Source of the DNA: Curtobacterium oceanosedimentum
GTDB lineage: Bacteria > Actinomycetota > Actinomycetes > Actinomycetales > Microbacteriaceae
Assembly (NCBI RefSeq): GCF_020297365.1
Contig: NZ_JAIXIG010000010.1
Span: forward strand, 36,834-100,833
Length of the DNA stretch: 64,000 nt
Reading direction: 5' to 3'
Part shown: piece by piece, positions 1-8,023 of the stretch
Position numbering within the stretch: position 1 is the stretch's first letter
Layout: each line of letters opens with the position of its first letter
Made by a program: the position numbers and the translations under genes
Notes under the pieces: model-generated
What the model was told of the DNA's origin: nothing
Seen by the model: the letters and a program-made list of their open reading frames with translations, nothing else
Databases searched by the model: none

Positions 1-138
1 TCGGACCCGCTCGGCACGCTCGACCTGACCACGCACCGGGTCTCCCTGGAGGACGCCCCGCACATGTACTCCGTCTTCCAGAAGAAGGAGGACGGCTGCA
101 TCAAGGTCGTGCTCGACCCCGCGATGGCCTCGGCCTGA
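1..138 (+). CDS. zinc-dependent alcohol dehydrogenase, C-terminal end (partial)
   Basis: Only the last 45 codons are in the window; the frame is open from base 1 and ends with TGA at 136-138. The tail reads PHMYSVFQKKEDGCIKVVLDP, which matches the C-terminus of formaldehyde-dehydrogenase-like zinc alcohol dehydrogenases of the MDR superfamily. These use NAD(P) to oxidise or reduce alcohols and aldehydes in the cytoplasm. The next gene starts inside this stop codon (TGATG), so the two are probably co-transcribed and translationally coupled. Substrate cannot be judged from the fragment. Confidence 0.7.
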   Translation, partial: SDPLGTLDLTTHRVSLEDAPHMYSVFQKKEDGCIKVVLDPAMASA

Positions 139-1238
139 TGCGCGTCGTCGTCGTCGGCGCGACCGGCAACGTGGGGACGGCGGTGCTCCGTCGGCTCGCG
201 ACCGCACGCGCCGGCGGCGACGGTGAGCACGTGGCGGACACGGCCGGCGGCGGAGCACAGGGGGCGGTTGCGGCTCACGGCGGCGGGGTCGAGATCGTCG
301 GCGTCGCCCGTCGGCTGCCCGACCTGCGGGCCGAGCCGTACGCCGCCGCCCTGTGGCACGCCGTCGACATCGGTGCGCCCGACGCGGTCGGGCAGCTCGC
401 CGCGGTGTTCCAGGGCGCGGACGCCGTGATCCACCTGGCGTGGGCACTGCAACCGACGCACGACATCCCCGCGCAGCACCGGACGAACGTCACGGGCACG
501 GCGAACGTGCTCGACGCGGTGGCGCGGGCCGGCGTGCCCCAGGTCGTCATCGCGTCGTCCGTCGGTGCCTACCGCGGCGTGGACGTCGACGGCAAGCGGA
601 CCCCGGTCGACGAGAGCTGGCCGGCCGACGGCATCCCGACCGCCACCTACTCGATCCACAAGGCCGAGAACGAGGCCGCGCTCGACCGGTTCGAGGCCGA
701 GCACCCAGACGTCGTCGTGACCCGCCTGCGCCCCGGGCTCATCTTCCAGCGCGAGGCCGCCGCCGAGATCCGCGGGCTGTTCCTCGGACACCTCGTCCCC
801 ATGTCGATCGTCCGGTGGGTGCGGTGGCTCGTGCTGCCCCTGCCCCTGCCGTTCGTGTTCCAGGCGGTGCACGCCGACGACGTCGCCGACGCCTTCTGGC
901 GCACGGTCGACCGACGTGCCGGTGGTGCGTTCAACATCGCGGCGTCACCGGTGCTCAACCCGCCCCGGCTGGCCCGGGCGTTCGGCATGCTCGGTGCGGT
1001 CCGCATCCCGTTGCGGCTGCTGCGCGGGATCGTGACGCTGACGTGGCGGCTGCGCCTGCAGCCGACGGATGCCGGCTGGATCGACATCGCGGCGGGCGTC
1101 CCGATCATGCGCACGGACCGTGCCCGGTCCGTGCTCGGTTGGGAGGCCCGGCACACCTCCGAAGACGCCCTGCGTGCGCTGGTGGCCGGGTTCGCAGACG
1201 GTGCGAACGTGCCGGGATCGGGGCCGCTGCGCGGCTGA
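138..1238 (+). CDS. NAD(P)-dependent epimerase/dehydratase family protein
   Basis: This is a 366-residue extended SDR (atypical epimerase family). The nucleotide-binding loop GATGNVG lies at residues 7-13, and the catalytic YxxxK appears as YSIHK in the middle of the protein. A C-terminal substrate-binding region follows. Relatives act on nucleotide sugars or small carbonyl compounds; the substrate here is unknown. Residues about 22-50 form a Gly/Ala-rich insertion between the first Rossmann helix and the strand EIVGVARR. Most relatives have only a short turn there. The ATG overlaps the stop of the dehydrogenase gene, suggesting one operon. Confidence 0.85.
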   Translation: MRVVVVGATGNVGTAVLRRLATARAGGDGEHVADTAGGGAQGAVAAHGGGVEIVGVARRLPDLRAEPYAAALWHAVDIGAPDAVGQLAAVFQGADAVIHLAWALQPTHDIPAQHRTNVTGTANVLDAVARAGVPQVVIASSVGAYRGVDVDGKRTPVDESWPADGIPTATYSIHKAENEAALDRFEAEHPDVVVTRLRPGLIFQREAAAEIRGLFLGHLVPMSIVRWVRWLVLPLPLPFVFQAVHADDVADAFWRTVDRRAGGAFNIAASPVLNPPRLARAFGMLGAVRIPLRLLRGIVTLTWRLRLQPTDAGWIDIAAGVPIMRTDRARSVLGWEARHTSEDALRALVAGFADGANVPGSGPLRG

Positions 1239-1343
1239 CGCACGGCCGCAGCGGTCCCCCTCGCGCTACGCTCGGCTCGTCGGAGCGGGTTCGGCGGCGT
1301 GGATTCGTCGGAGCGGACCCGTCGGAGCGGGAAGGGGACTGCC

Positions 1344-1700
1344 GTGGTGCTCGGTGGACTGGCATTCGGTGAGATCGAGGGGCCGGAGGGGTCGGGGGCG
1401 TCCGACCTGTTCAGCGGGTGGTTCGGCGTGGCCTTCGGTGTCGTCGCCGCCCTGATGCTCCTGACCACCCTGACGATCGTCCTGGTGACGCTCTACCGGG
1501 GCAAGCGCATGGCCGACCGGGGGCAGAACCCGTTGACCGTGCAGGAGGACCTGGCGCACCGAGCGATGCAGAGCCGGACGCTCGCGCCGGACACGCCTCT
1601 GGAACAGCGGCTCGCCGAGCTCGACGACCTGCACGCCCGCGGGGTGATCTCCGACGAGGAGCACCGCAGGGCTCGGGCCGAGGCGTTGCGCGGACGATGA
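1344..1700 (+). CDS. small membrane protein with C-terminal SHOCT domain
   Basis: The product is about 118 residues. One strong membrane segment (GVAFGVVAALMLLTTLTIVLV) is followed by a basic cytoplasmic stretch. The C-terminus, LEQRLAELDDLHARGVISDEEHRRAR, is a typical SHOCT domain (short helical region found at protein ends, possibly oligomerising). I chose GTG at 1344 because GAAGGGG sits just before it; an in-frame GTG-type start at 1299 has no ribosome site. The following gene starts in this stop codon (ATGA), so translation is coupled. The function of the SHOCT module is not established. Confidence 0.75.
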   Translation: MVLGGLAFGEIEGPEGSGASDLFSGWFGVAFGVVAALMLLTTLTIVLVTLYRGKRMADRGQNPLTVQEDLAHRAMQSRTLAPDTPLEQRLAELDDLHARGVISDEEHRRARAEALRGR

Positions 1701-2140
1701 CGGGACCGGGACCGGGCAGTGCGGGTCGTGGCGTGGGAGGCACGAGCATCCCGGACTTCGACGTCGAACCCGCCGTCGGACCGCGCTTCTTGCCGCGCGT
1801 CCTCGGCGTCGTCTCCGCCGTGACCGGTGTGCTCGCCGTCGTCGGCTGGCCGGTGCCCGTCGTCTCGCGGCACGCCCGGCGGGAGCACGCGTGGGAGCGG
1901 ACCGTGCAGGGCGTCCAGGACTGGCTCGCGCACGACGGTTGGCGCGCCTCCGGTTCGTCCTGGCTGTACGGAGCGGCGTCGGTCGCGGCGCTGGCGGGCG
2001 CGATCACCCTGCTGCACCCCGGTTGGACGGATGCCCGGAAACTGGCCGTCGTCATTGGGCCGGCCGGCGTCCTGCTCGTGGTCGGCCTCGCGGTGCAGTG
2101 GGCGCTCGGTCTGCCGTGGTCGAACTACGGTCAGGCGTGA
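1697..2140 (+). CDS. hypothetical membrane protein (about 3 TM)
   Basis: This 147-residue protein is not recognised. An N-terminal Gly/Pro-rich stretch is followed by three hydrophobic segments: around residues 36-55 (VLGVVSAVTGVLAVVGW), 95-112 (YGAASVAALAGAITLL) and 120-140 (VVIGPAGVLLVVGLAVQWAL). A soluble loop rich in charged residues and tryptophan lies between the first two. Start and stop codons overlap its neighbours (ATGA at 1697, GTGA at 2137), so the SHOCT protein, this protein and the DUF6314-like protein form one coupled unit, perhaps a small envelope module. Confidence 0.65.
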   Translation: MTGPGPGSAGRGVGGTSIPDFDVEPAVGPRFLPRVLGVVSAVTGVLAVVGWPVPVVSRHARREHAWERTVQGVQDWLAHDGWRASGSSWLYGAASVAALAGAITLLHPGWTDARKLAVVIGPAGVLLVVGLAVQWALGLPWSNYGQA

Positions 2141-2559
2141 TCGCGGTGCTGCCGACCGACCTGCTCGGAGCGTGGGACCTCCACCGCACGGTGCACGACC
2201 ACCGTGCCGGGGCGTGGGGCGTCGTGACCGGGGCCACCACGCTGGCCGCCGTCACGGCCGACGAGGTGCGCTGGGACGAATCCGGCGTCATGACGTTCGA
2301 CGGCCGCACGACGCCGGTGTCGCGGACCCTGCTGGTGCGGCGGTCGAGCGCGGGGTCCGACGGCTGGACCGTGCACTTCGCCGACGGTCGGGTCTTCCAC
2401 GACTGGGTGTGGGGCACGAGTGTCGCCCACGCCTGCGCCCCCGACGACTACACCGGCGCCCTCGACGGCGACCAGCACCGCTGGACCGTGCGGTGGGAGG
2501 CGCTCGGGCCGGCGAAGGACTACCGACTGGACAGCGTCCTCACCCGACCCCGGGGATGA
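2137..2559 (+). CDS. DUF6314 family protein
   Basis: This 140-residue soluble protein begins LPTDLLGAWDLHRTV and has alternating polar and aromatic beta-strand-like segments with many Trp, His and Asp residues, such as DGWTVHFADGRVFHDW. The pattern fits the DUF6314 family, a lipocalin-like small beta-barrel of unknown ligand. The GTG start at 2137 overlaps the previous stop as GTGA, which supports this start over earlier in-frame codons. No signal peptide is visible, so it is probably cytoplasmic. Family assignment is from memory of the motif pattern. Confidence 0.65.
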   Translation: MIAVLPTDLLGAWDLHRTVHDHRAGAWGVVTGATTLAAVTADEVRWDESGVMTFDGRTTPVSRTLLVRRSSAGSDGWTVHFADGRVFHDWVWGTSVAHACAPDDYTGALDGDQHRWTVRWEALGPAKDYRLDSVLTRPRG

Positions 2560-2625
2560 CCAGCGCCGATGACCCGCGGGGCGCCCGGGTGCCGGTCCGT
2601 CGGGGGTCACGGCCAGACTGGGGGC

Positions 2626-3291
2626 ATGGCACGCTCCTCGGGCACCGACGCCCCGCGCATCACCCTGACCGAACCCCCGGACCTGCAGGACTGGGTCCCC
2701 GCTCCCGGTGACGTCCTGACCGGCGACCGGATCGAGGGCAAGCGCATCGACGTCCTCGACCTGGCCGGTGGACGGCTGCCCGACCTGGAGATCGAGGAGT
2801 GCGTCATCGACACGCTCCGGGCCGACGACGCCGACCTGCGGGGCCTGCGGGTCCGTGACTCGCTCGTCGACGTGCTCGACGCCCCGATCCTCCGGGCCTC
2901 GAGCAGCTCGTGGCGCGAGGTCCGGGTCTCCGGCGGACGGGTCGGCTCGGCGGAGCTGTACGACGCCGGGCTGAACGGCGTCGAGTTCGTCGGCATGAAG
3001 TTCGGGTTCGTGAACCTGCGCGGGTCGACGATCACCGACGTGGTGTTCCGCGACTGCGTCATCGACGAGCTCGACATCGCCGACGCGAAGCTGCTGCGGG
3101 TGTCGTTCGACGGCAGCAGCATCCGCGCCGCCGAGGGGTCGAACACCCGCATCGACCACGTGGACCTGCGAGGAGCGGACCTGGACCGGGTCGAGCGGCT
3201 CGAGGGCTTCCGCGGGGCGACGATCGGCGCCGACCAGCTGTACACGCTCGCGCCGCTGCTGGCCGCGCAGGCCGGTTACCGCGTCGACTGA
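2626..3291 (+). CDS. pentapeptide-repeat protein
   Basis: This 221-residue protein has imperfect A(D/N)LXX-type repeats from about residue 45 to 195: LDLAGGRL, DADLRGLRV, AELYDAGLNG, FVNLRGSTI, CVIDELDIADAKL, VDLRGADLD. These predict a right-handed quadrilateral beta-helix. Family members are often soluble and of unknown role; some mimic DNA and protect gyrase. No transport or enzymatic motif is visible. The start is the ATG at 2626; CAGACT ends 6 bases earlier and there is no Shine-Dalgarno site, so a leaderless mRNA is likely. The gene is flanked by a convergent oxidoreductase. Confidence 0.85.
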   Translation: MARSSGTDAPRITLTEPPDLQDWVPAPGDVLTGDRIEGKRIDVLDLAGGRLPDLEIEECVIDTLRADDADLRGLRVRDSLVDVLDAPILRASSSSWREVRVSGGRVGSAELYDAGLNGVEFVGMKFGFVNLRGSTITDVVFRDCVIDELDIADAKLLRVSFDGSSIRAAEGSNTRIDHVDLRGADLDRVERLEGFRGATIGADQLYTLAPLLAAQAGYRVD

Positions 3292-3306
3292 CCGGCGCCG
3301 GGTCCC

Positions 3307-3360
3307 GCGCTCACCGACACTCCACGCCCGCCGGGGCCCGCGAACTGTCGCTCAACGCGA
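3307..3360. repeat. diverged copy (C) of the CACCTCACG palindromic element
   Basis: This short intergenic sequence aligns with the two clearer copies at 12379-12441 and 35511-35572. It keeps GCGCT, CGACAC, CCGCC, TGTCGCTCA and CGCG in the same order and spacing, but its hairpin stem is weaker. It overlaps the last bases of the oxidoreductase gene, whose TGA (minus strand, 3352-3354) lies inside the element. Confidence 0.5.
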
Positions 3361-4353
3361 AACAGCGCCCGCGCCCGCGCCGGTGCCGACGCCAGCCCCG
3401 GCCAGTGCCGCTGCCAGGTCGGCCTGCACCAGGTCGCCGTGCACGGCCGCGCCCGTCTGGGTGCCGGCGGCCGCCGATGCGACCACCGTCGCCATCGGGT
3501 TCGTCACGTTGCCGGCCGCGTACACGCCGCGCACCGGCGTCTGCCCGACGGCGTCGACGGTCAGCGCCGTCGCGTACGAGAAGTCGCCCATGAACTGCTC
3601 GGTCGCCGTCAGACCCAGGCCGGACAGGAAGTCCACCCGTGCCTCGGGTCGGCTGGCCGTGGCGAGGGCGTCGAGCTCGACCGAGGAGCCGGAAGCGAGT
3701 GCGACCCCGGTCAGCCGGTCGCCCTCCGAGACCACCTCGGTGACGGGGTCGGTGACGACGGGGACTCCGCGTGCTGCCAGACCGGCGCGGTCGGTGTCGT
3801 CCAGCAGCGCCGGATCGGTCACGAACGCGGTCACCCGGTCGCTCAGCGCGCGGAACATCAGCACGTGGTGTGCCCCGTTCGGCGTGGTGACGAGCACCCC
3901 GATGCGCTGGTCGCGGATCTCCCACCCGTGGCAGAACGGGCAGTGCACGACGCCGCGCCCCCACTGCTCGGCCAGCCCCGGGACCTGCGGCAGGACGTCC
4001 ACGGCGCCGGAGGCGACGACCAGTCGGCGGGCCGTCACGACCGCGCCGGAGTCCAGCGTGACCGAGAACCCGACCGGGTCGGCGGCGTCGCCGGTCGTGG
4101 CGGACGCGGCCACGACCCTCCCGGCCGTGACCCGGACGCCGTAGGCGGCGACCTCGTCGCGACCGATGCGGGTCAGCTCGGCCGGCGCGACGCCCTCGCG
4201 CCCGAGGTAGTTGTGGGCACCGGCCGCCGGTGCGTTGCGCGGTTCGCCGGAGTCGACGACCAGCACCGAACGGCGCGAGCGCCCGAGGATGAGGGCGGCG
4301 GACAGGCCGGCGGCCGAGCCGCCGATGACGATGACGTCGTGGTGATCAGACAT
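3352..4353 (-). CDS. thioredoxin-reductase-like NAD(P)/FAD-dependent oxidoreductase
   Basis: This 333-residue flavoprotein has the FAD-binding GxGxxG-type loop GGSAAGLSA near residue 12. A redox-active cysteine pair lies in HCPFCHGWE, followed by the NAD(P) domain and a C-terminal AAGNVT motif that contacts FAD. The layout matches the thioredoxin-reductase superfamily, CPFC variant, common in actinobacteria. The thiol partner is unknown. The Ala/Gly-rich tail ends inside a dispersed repeat. It is transcribed divergently from the XRE-cupin regulator, and CATGAT ends 6 bases before the ATG. The three GGCAAC half-sites in the shared promoter suggest control by that regulator. Confidence 0.88.
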   Translation of the reverse strand: MSDHHDVIVIGGSAAGLSAALILGRSRRSVLVVDSGEPRNAPAAGAHNYLGREGVAPAELTRIGRDEVAAYGVRVTAGRVVAASATTGDAADPVGFSVTLDSGAVVTARRLVVASGAVDVLPQVPGLAEQWGRGVVHCPFCHGWEIRDQRIGVLVTTPNGAHHVLMFRALSDRVTAFVTDPALLDDTDRAGLAARGVPVVTDPVTEVVSEGDRLTGVALASGSSVELDALATASRPEARVDFLSGLGLTATEQFMGDFSYATALTVDAVGQTPVRGVYAAGNVTNPMATVVASAAAGTQTGAAVHGDLVQADLAAALAGAGVGTGAGAGAVSR

Positions 4354-4384
4354 GCGCCGATCATGCGGGCTCCCGTCGCCGACT

Positions 4385-4411
4385 GGCAACGAACGTTGCC
4401 GAGGTGGCAAC
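4385..4411. promoter_or_regulatory. putative operator with three GGCAAC half-sites
   Basis: GGCAAC (4385-4390), GTTGCC (4395-4400) and GGCAAC (4406-4411) form two overlapping inverted repeats with 4- and 5-base spacers. The last half-site overlaps CAACAT, the probable -10 box of the XRE-cupin gene. The position in the 66-base divergent gap fits autoregulation and control of the oxidoreductase. Confidence 0.65.
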
Positions 4412-4419
4412 ATGGCGCC

Positions 4420-5061
4420 ATGAGCAGCACATCGCACGATCGTGGCCGGGAGGAACGGCTCACCCCGCGCACGACGGCGCAGGTCGTCGACGGAGTCGGC
4501 CCCCGACTGCGCGCCCTGCGCGCCCGACGCGACGTCACGCTCGCCGCGCTGTCCGAGCAGACCGGCGTCTCGGTGAGCACCCTGTCGCGCCTGGAGTCCG
4601 GACAGCGCAAGCCGACGCTGGAGCTGCTGCTCCCGCTCGCCCGCGCGTACCAGGTGCCCCTCGACGACCTGGTCGGCGCACCGCGGACCGGGGATCCACG
4701 CGTGCACATGAAGCCGGAGGTGCTCGGTGGCCGCGTGGTCGTGCCGCTGACCGAACGGACCGGCGGCGTGCGGTCCTTCAAGCAGCTCTTCCCGCCGCAC
4801 ACGCCGGGTGGTGAACCGTCGCTCAAGACGCACGAGGGGTACGAGTGGATCTACGTGCTGTCCGGCCGGCTGCGGCTGCTGCTCGGTGAGCTCGACCTCG
4901 ACCTCGGCCCGGGTGAGGTCGCCGAGTTCGACACCCACACGCCGCACTGGGTCGGCAACGTGACCGACGCCGTCACCGAGGTGCTGTGCCTGTTCGGGCC
5001 GCAGGGCGAGCGGGCGCACGTGCGCTCCCGCCCGACCCGTGAGCGCACGCCGACGTCCTAG
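4420..5061 (+). CDS. XRE-family transcriptional regulator with cupin domain
   Basis: The product has 213 residues. A helix-turn-helix of XRE type covers about residues 25-80 (LRALRARRDVTLAALSEQ, then SVSTLSRLESGQRKPTLELLLPLA). A C-terminal cupin sensor domain follows (EGYEWIYVLSGRLRLLLGELDLDLGPGEVAEFDTHTPHWV). Relatives sense a small ligand through the cupin barrel. The start at 4420 is supported by the initiator context MSSTSHDRG and by CAACAT 6 bases upstream. It is divergent from a flavin oxidoreductase that is its likely target. Its stop codon overlaps the stop of the convergent lipoprotein gene by two bases. Confidence 0.88.
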   Translation: MSSTSHDRGREERLTPRTTAQVVDGVGPRLRALRARRDVTLAALSEQTGVSVSTLSRLESGQRKPTLELLLPLARAYQVPLDDLVGAPRTGDPRVHMKPEVLGGRVVVPLTERTGGVRSFKQLFPPHTPGGEPSLKTHEGYEWIYVLSGRLRLLLGELDLDLGPGEVAEFDTHTPHWVGNVTDAVTEVLCLFGPQGERAHVRSRPTRERTPTS

Positions 5062-5723
5062 AACACGTGCGTCATGACGTCCTCGAGCAACCCGGACGTC
5101 TCGATGTTCGACTGCTGGATGTGGATCCCGATGTCGCCCCGGGTGAAGTACGTGTCACCGTCGGTGACGGGGTACTGCGAGTTCTTCGAGACCTTCTGGC
5201 AGCGCAGGCCCTCGGCCTCGGTGTCGCATTCGTAGCCCCGCGCGGTGAGCTTCTCGAGCTCGTCGCTCGCCGTGGCCGAGTCGACGACGTCGACCGCGAT
5301 CGACAGGTAGGAGATGTCGGCCTGCGGCTCACGCCACACGCAGTACAGCCGCTTGCCGTCCGGCTGCAGCACCGGCGTGAAGGAGCTCTTCGGGATGGCT
5401 ATCGGGTCGCCGACGACGGACGGGTCGTTGAGGGGAGCGGACGCGAAGGCGTCGTCCCACTTGCCGGGGGTGATCAGGTCGGTGCAGCTGTCGGGCACGG
5501 TGCCGGCGTCGAAGTCCACCCCGGGGACCTGGGTGACGGTGGACGTCGGGCGCGGGCTGCTGCTCGCGGTGGGGCTCGGCGCGGACGCAGCCTCGGTCGA
5601 CGGGCCCGGACCGACGCTCGCCGGGCCGGCCGGACCGGCCTGCGCACACCCGGTCAGGGCGAGCCCCGCCGCCAGCAGGGTCGTCAGCGTGATGGTGGTG
5701 CCGGTCCGCGTCGTGTGGCGCAT
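5058..5723 (-). CDS. lipoprotein with DUF3558-like C-terminal domain
   Basis: The 221-residue product has an N-terminal lipoprotein signal: basic MRHTTR, a hydrophobic core, then the lipobox LTGC with Cys at residue 26. A Ser/Pro/Thr-rich linker leads to a C-terminal domain containing paired cysteines (SCTDL, YCVWREPQADIS, ECDTE, RCQK). Its function is unknown; it should be exported and anchored at the outer face of the membrane. A good ribosome site GAGGGGG precedes ATG at 5723. The C-terminal domain is clearly related to that of the sigma-factor-linked protein at 47135-47899. The gene end overlaps the convergent XRE gene end. Confidence 0.8.
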   Translation of the reverse strand: MRHTTRTGTTITLTTLLAAGLALTGCAQAGPAGPASVGPGPSTEAASAPSPTASSSPRPTSTVTQVPGVDFDAGTVPDSCTDLITPGKWDDAFASAPLNDPSVVGDPIAIPKSSFTPVLQPDGKRLYCVWREPQADISYLSIAVDVVDSATASDELEKLTARGYECDTEAEGLRCQKVSKNSQYPVTDGDTYFTRGDIGIHIQQSNIETSGLLEDVMTHVF

Positions 5724-5855
5724 GGTTCCCCCTCGTTCGGTCACGTCGGGTCGTGACCCGCTCGCACGAACGTACCGAACGACGGCGGCGCCGGTCCTGA
5801 CCGTCACCGTCCCGTGGCCTGGCGCTGGCGCGGTCGCCGGTGCCCGGGTCGGCGC

Positions 5856-6611
5856 TCAGTGGGTGCGCCGCCACCGCCGGACCCGCGACTCCGCTCGCAG
5901 GCGTCGTGCCCACCGCCGGACCGGGTTCGCCCGCCGCCCGTTCACGTGGAAGGTGTGGAACGCGCGTCGCGTCCGGAGCCAGGCGGACCCGAGGCCCGAG
6001 AACGGTCGCGCGGACACCAGCACCGTGAGCGAGGGGGCGGCCAGGACCCGCCAGGCCGGGTCGAGCTGCATGCTCAGGTCGACGTCGTCGTGCACCTCGG
6101 GGTCGTCGCCGTGGGCTCGCCTGCGGACGGCGGCCCACGTCGACCGGCGCATCGCCATCGCGGAGCCGAACAGCGGTGGGCGTGCGAGCGCGCCCCGCAT
6201 GAGCACGAAGTACGGCCCCATGTAGACCGCGTCCCACGTCCACCGCAGCAGGCGTCCGCCGTCGTACGGCCGTCCGGGTCCGGTCACCGCGACCACCTCG
6301 GGGTCGTCGAGCAGCCGGACGGCCTCGGCGATCCAGCCGGGTGGCGGGACGGAGTCGGCGTCGAGTCGCACGATGACGTCGCCGGACGCTCGGTCGTACC
6401 CGCGGGCGGAGGCCCGGGCGATGCCGCGGACGGGTTCGGACAGCACGACCGCGCCGGCCGACGTGGCGACGGCGGCACTGTCGTCGCTGCTGCCGTTGTC
6501 GACCACGACGACCTCGTCGGCGCGGACGGTCTGCACGGCCAGGGCGTCGAGGCACCGGCGCAGGTGCACGGCGTCGTCCCGCACGGGGACGACGACCGAG
6601 ACACGCAGCAC
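5856..6611 (-). CDS. family 2 glycosyltransferase
   Basis: The product is about 251 residues of the GT-A fold. It begins VSVVVPVRDDAVHLRRCLDA, has the nucleotide-sugar region VVDNGSSD, and the DxD-like metal site RLDADSVPP near residue 85. The downstream acceptor region contains SAMAMRRSTWAAVRRR and HDDVDLSMQL (ED/DD motif). It probably transfers a sugar from an NDP donor to a cell-envelope acceptor, at the cytoplasmic membrane face. A GTG start at 6611 is chosen because the family begins with this strand, but GGAGG directly abuts it, so the exact start is uncertain. The C-terminus is very Arg-rich. Confidence 0.82.
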   Translation of the reverse strand: MLRVSVVVPVRDDAVHLRRCLDALAVQTVRADEVVVVDNGSSDDSAAVATSAGAVVLSEPVRGIARASARGYDRASGDVIVRLDADSVPPPGWIAEAVRLLDDPEVVAVTGPGRPYDGGRLLRWTWDAVYMGPYFVLMRGALARPPLFGSAMAMRRSTWAAVRRRAHGDDPEVHDDVDLSMQLDPAWRVLAAPSLTVLVSARPFSGLGSAWLRTRRAFHTFHVNGRRANPVRRWARRLRAESRVRRWRRTH

Positions 6612-6758
6612 CCTCCGATCCAACCGGCTCGTCGCTGTGTGGACGATCGGACCGCGTTCTGCGACGTTCCTGTGTCCCGACCCAGAGGTCGGCGCGCACG
6701 TTCGGTCAGGACACGCCCCCGGTGCACGCCGGGGACGACGACAACCGGAAGGCCGACC

Positions 6759-7583
6759 ATGACCACGAACCCACCCGGGAACGACTCCGGGACCCCCATC
6801 CACGACCGCACTGCGGCGACCGAGGGACACGAGGTCGCGCCGGGCGTGACCGTGCCGTCCTACGCGAGTGGCACCCCCGCCGCCCGCCCCTCGGACCCCG
6901 ACGCGTCGCAGACCTACGACCCGTACGGCGACGCCGCAGGTGTGCCCTTCGACGCGCCCCTCGACGCCGTCCCCGCCGACGAGCAGCTGCCGGCAGCCCC
7001 GACCACGCCCCTGTCCGGCGGCGCGACCACGGGCGGCACGAGCGGGAGCGGTTCCGACTCCAGCGGTGGCTCCGGCAAGGCCGACGCGGCCAAGGGCGCC
7101 GCCCAGGACGTCGCCGGCGACGCCAAGGAGAAGGCCGCGAACGTCGCGGGCACCGCGAAGGAGCAGGCCTCGAACGTCGCCTCCGAGGCGACCGACCACG
7201 CCAAGCAGCTCTACGCGCAGGCGAGCAGCACGCTGAAGGACCAGGCTGCCGACCAGCAGCAGCGCGCCGCCGGTGGGCTCCGCAGCATCGGTGAGCAGCT
7301 CGGCCGCATGGCCGAGAACGACGACGAGCAGGGTGTGGCGTCGAAGGTCGTCCGTGACCTGTCCGGCCGCGCGACGTCGGCCGCCGGGTTCCTCGAGAAC
7401 CGTGACCCGGGCTCGCTGCTCGACGAGGTGAAGTCCTTCGCCGCGAAGCGTCCGGGCACCTTCATCGCGATCGCCGCCGGTGCGGGTCTGCTCGCCGGCC
7501 GTCTCACCAAGGCGCTCGCGACCGAGATCAAGCACGAGAAGGAGGCCGGCGACGGCACCACCGGGACGGGGAGCGGCGTATGA
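6759..7583 (+). CDS. LEA/apolipoprotein-like Ala-rich protein with C-terminal membrane helix
   Basis: This 274-residue protein is low complexity. Residues 1-110 are disordered and rich in Thr, Pro, Gly and Ser. Residues about 108-170 repeat an 11-residue-like amphipathic pattern (KGAAQDVAGDAKEKAANVAG, then AKEQASNVASEATDHAKQ), as in late-embryogenesis-abundant proteins. The C-terminus has one hydrophobic helix (TFIAIAAGAGLLAGRL). This suggests an envelope-associated stress protein. GGAAGG lies 7 bases before the ATG. The stop overlaps the next start (ATGA), and the three genes to 8592 form one operon. Confidence 0.75.
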   Translation: MTTNPPGNDSGTPIHDRTAATEGHEVAPGVTVPSYASGTPAARPSDPDASQTYDPYGDAAGVPFDAPLDAVPADEQLPAAPTTPLSGGATTGGTSGSGSDSSGGSGKADAAKGAAQDVAGDAKEKAANVAGTAKEQASNVASEATDHAKQLYAQASSTLKDQAADQQQRAAGGLRSIGEQLGRMAENDDEQGVASKVVRDLSGRATSAAGFLENRDPGSLLDEVKSFAAKRPGTFIAIAAGAGLLAGRLTKALATEIKHEKEAGDGTTGTGSGV

Positions 7584-8023
7584 GCCAGTCCGTCCCCGGC
7601 GCGGCACCCCTCGGTGAGCCGACGCCCGAGGAACGCGCCGCGACCACGCCGCTCGGCGAGCTGCTGTCCGACGTGTCCCGCGACCTGTCGACCCTGTTCC
7701 GGCAGGAGGTCGCGCTCGCCAAGGCCGAGCTGACCGACTCCGCGAAGAAGGCCGGCAAGGCGGGCGGCATGTTCGGCGGCGCCGGGCTCACCGCGCTGTT
7801 CGCCCTGCTGTTCCTGTCGATCGCCGCGTGGTGGGGCCTCGGCTACCTCATCGGCAACGCCTGGTCCGCCCTGATCATCGCGGTGGTCTACGCCGTCGTC
7901 GCCGCGATCCTCGCCGTCCGCGGACGCAAGGAGATCAAGGAGATCACGGGCGCCCCGCAGACGGTCGAGACCGCCAAGGAAGTCCCCGAGACACTGAAGC
8001 CCAACACCGGGAGGAAGCCATGA
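7580..8023 (+). CDS. phage holin family protein (actinobacterial Holin-X, Phage_holin_3_6)
   Basis: This 147-residue protein has a cytoplasmic amphipathic N-terminal region (LLSDVSRDLSTLFRQEVALA), then two membrane helices (GAGLTALFALLFLSIAAWWG and WSALIIAVVYAVVAAILAV). It matches the Holin-X family, widespread in actinobacterial chromosomes and not tied to prophages. The role is unknown; its genes usually sit beside DUF3618 genes, as here. Both ends are coupled by ATGA overlaps. Confidence 0.85.
   Translation: MSQSVPGAAPLGEPTPEERAATTPLGELLSDVSRDLSTLFRQEVALAKAELTDSAKKAGKAGGMFGGAGLTALFALLFLSIAAWWGLGYLIGNAWSALIIAVVYAVVAAILAVRGRKEIKEITGAPQTVETAKEVPETLKPNTGRKP

Noticed and set aside
6612..6758. 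ECF-sigma promoter (GGAAC/CGTC) before the glycosyltransferase gene
   Set aside because: GGAAC occurs on the minus strand, but the distance to the nearest CGTC is about 20 bases, outside the usual 16-17.
7580..8023. Prophage remnant suggested by holin-family genes here and at 59864-60262
   Set aside because: Both belong to chromosomal holin-named families, and no integrase, capsid, tail, endolysin or attachment site is present nearby.
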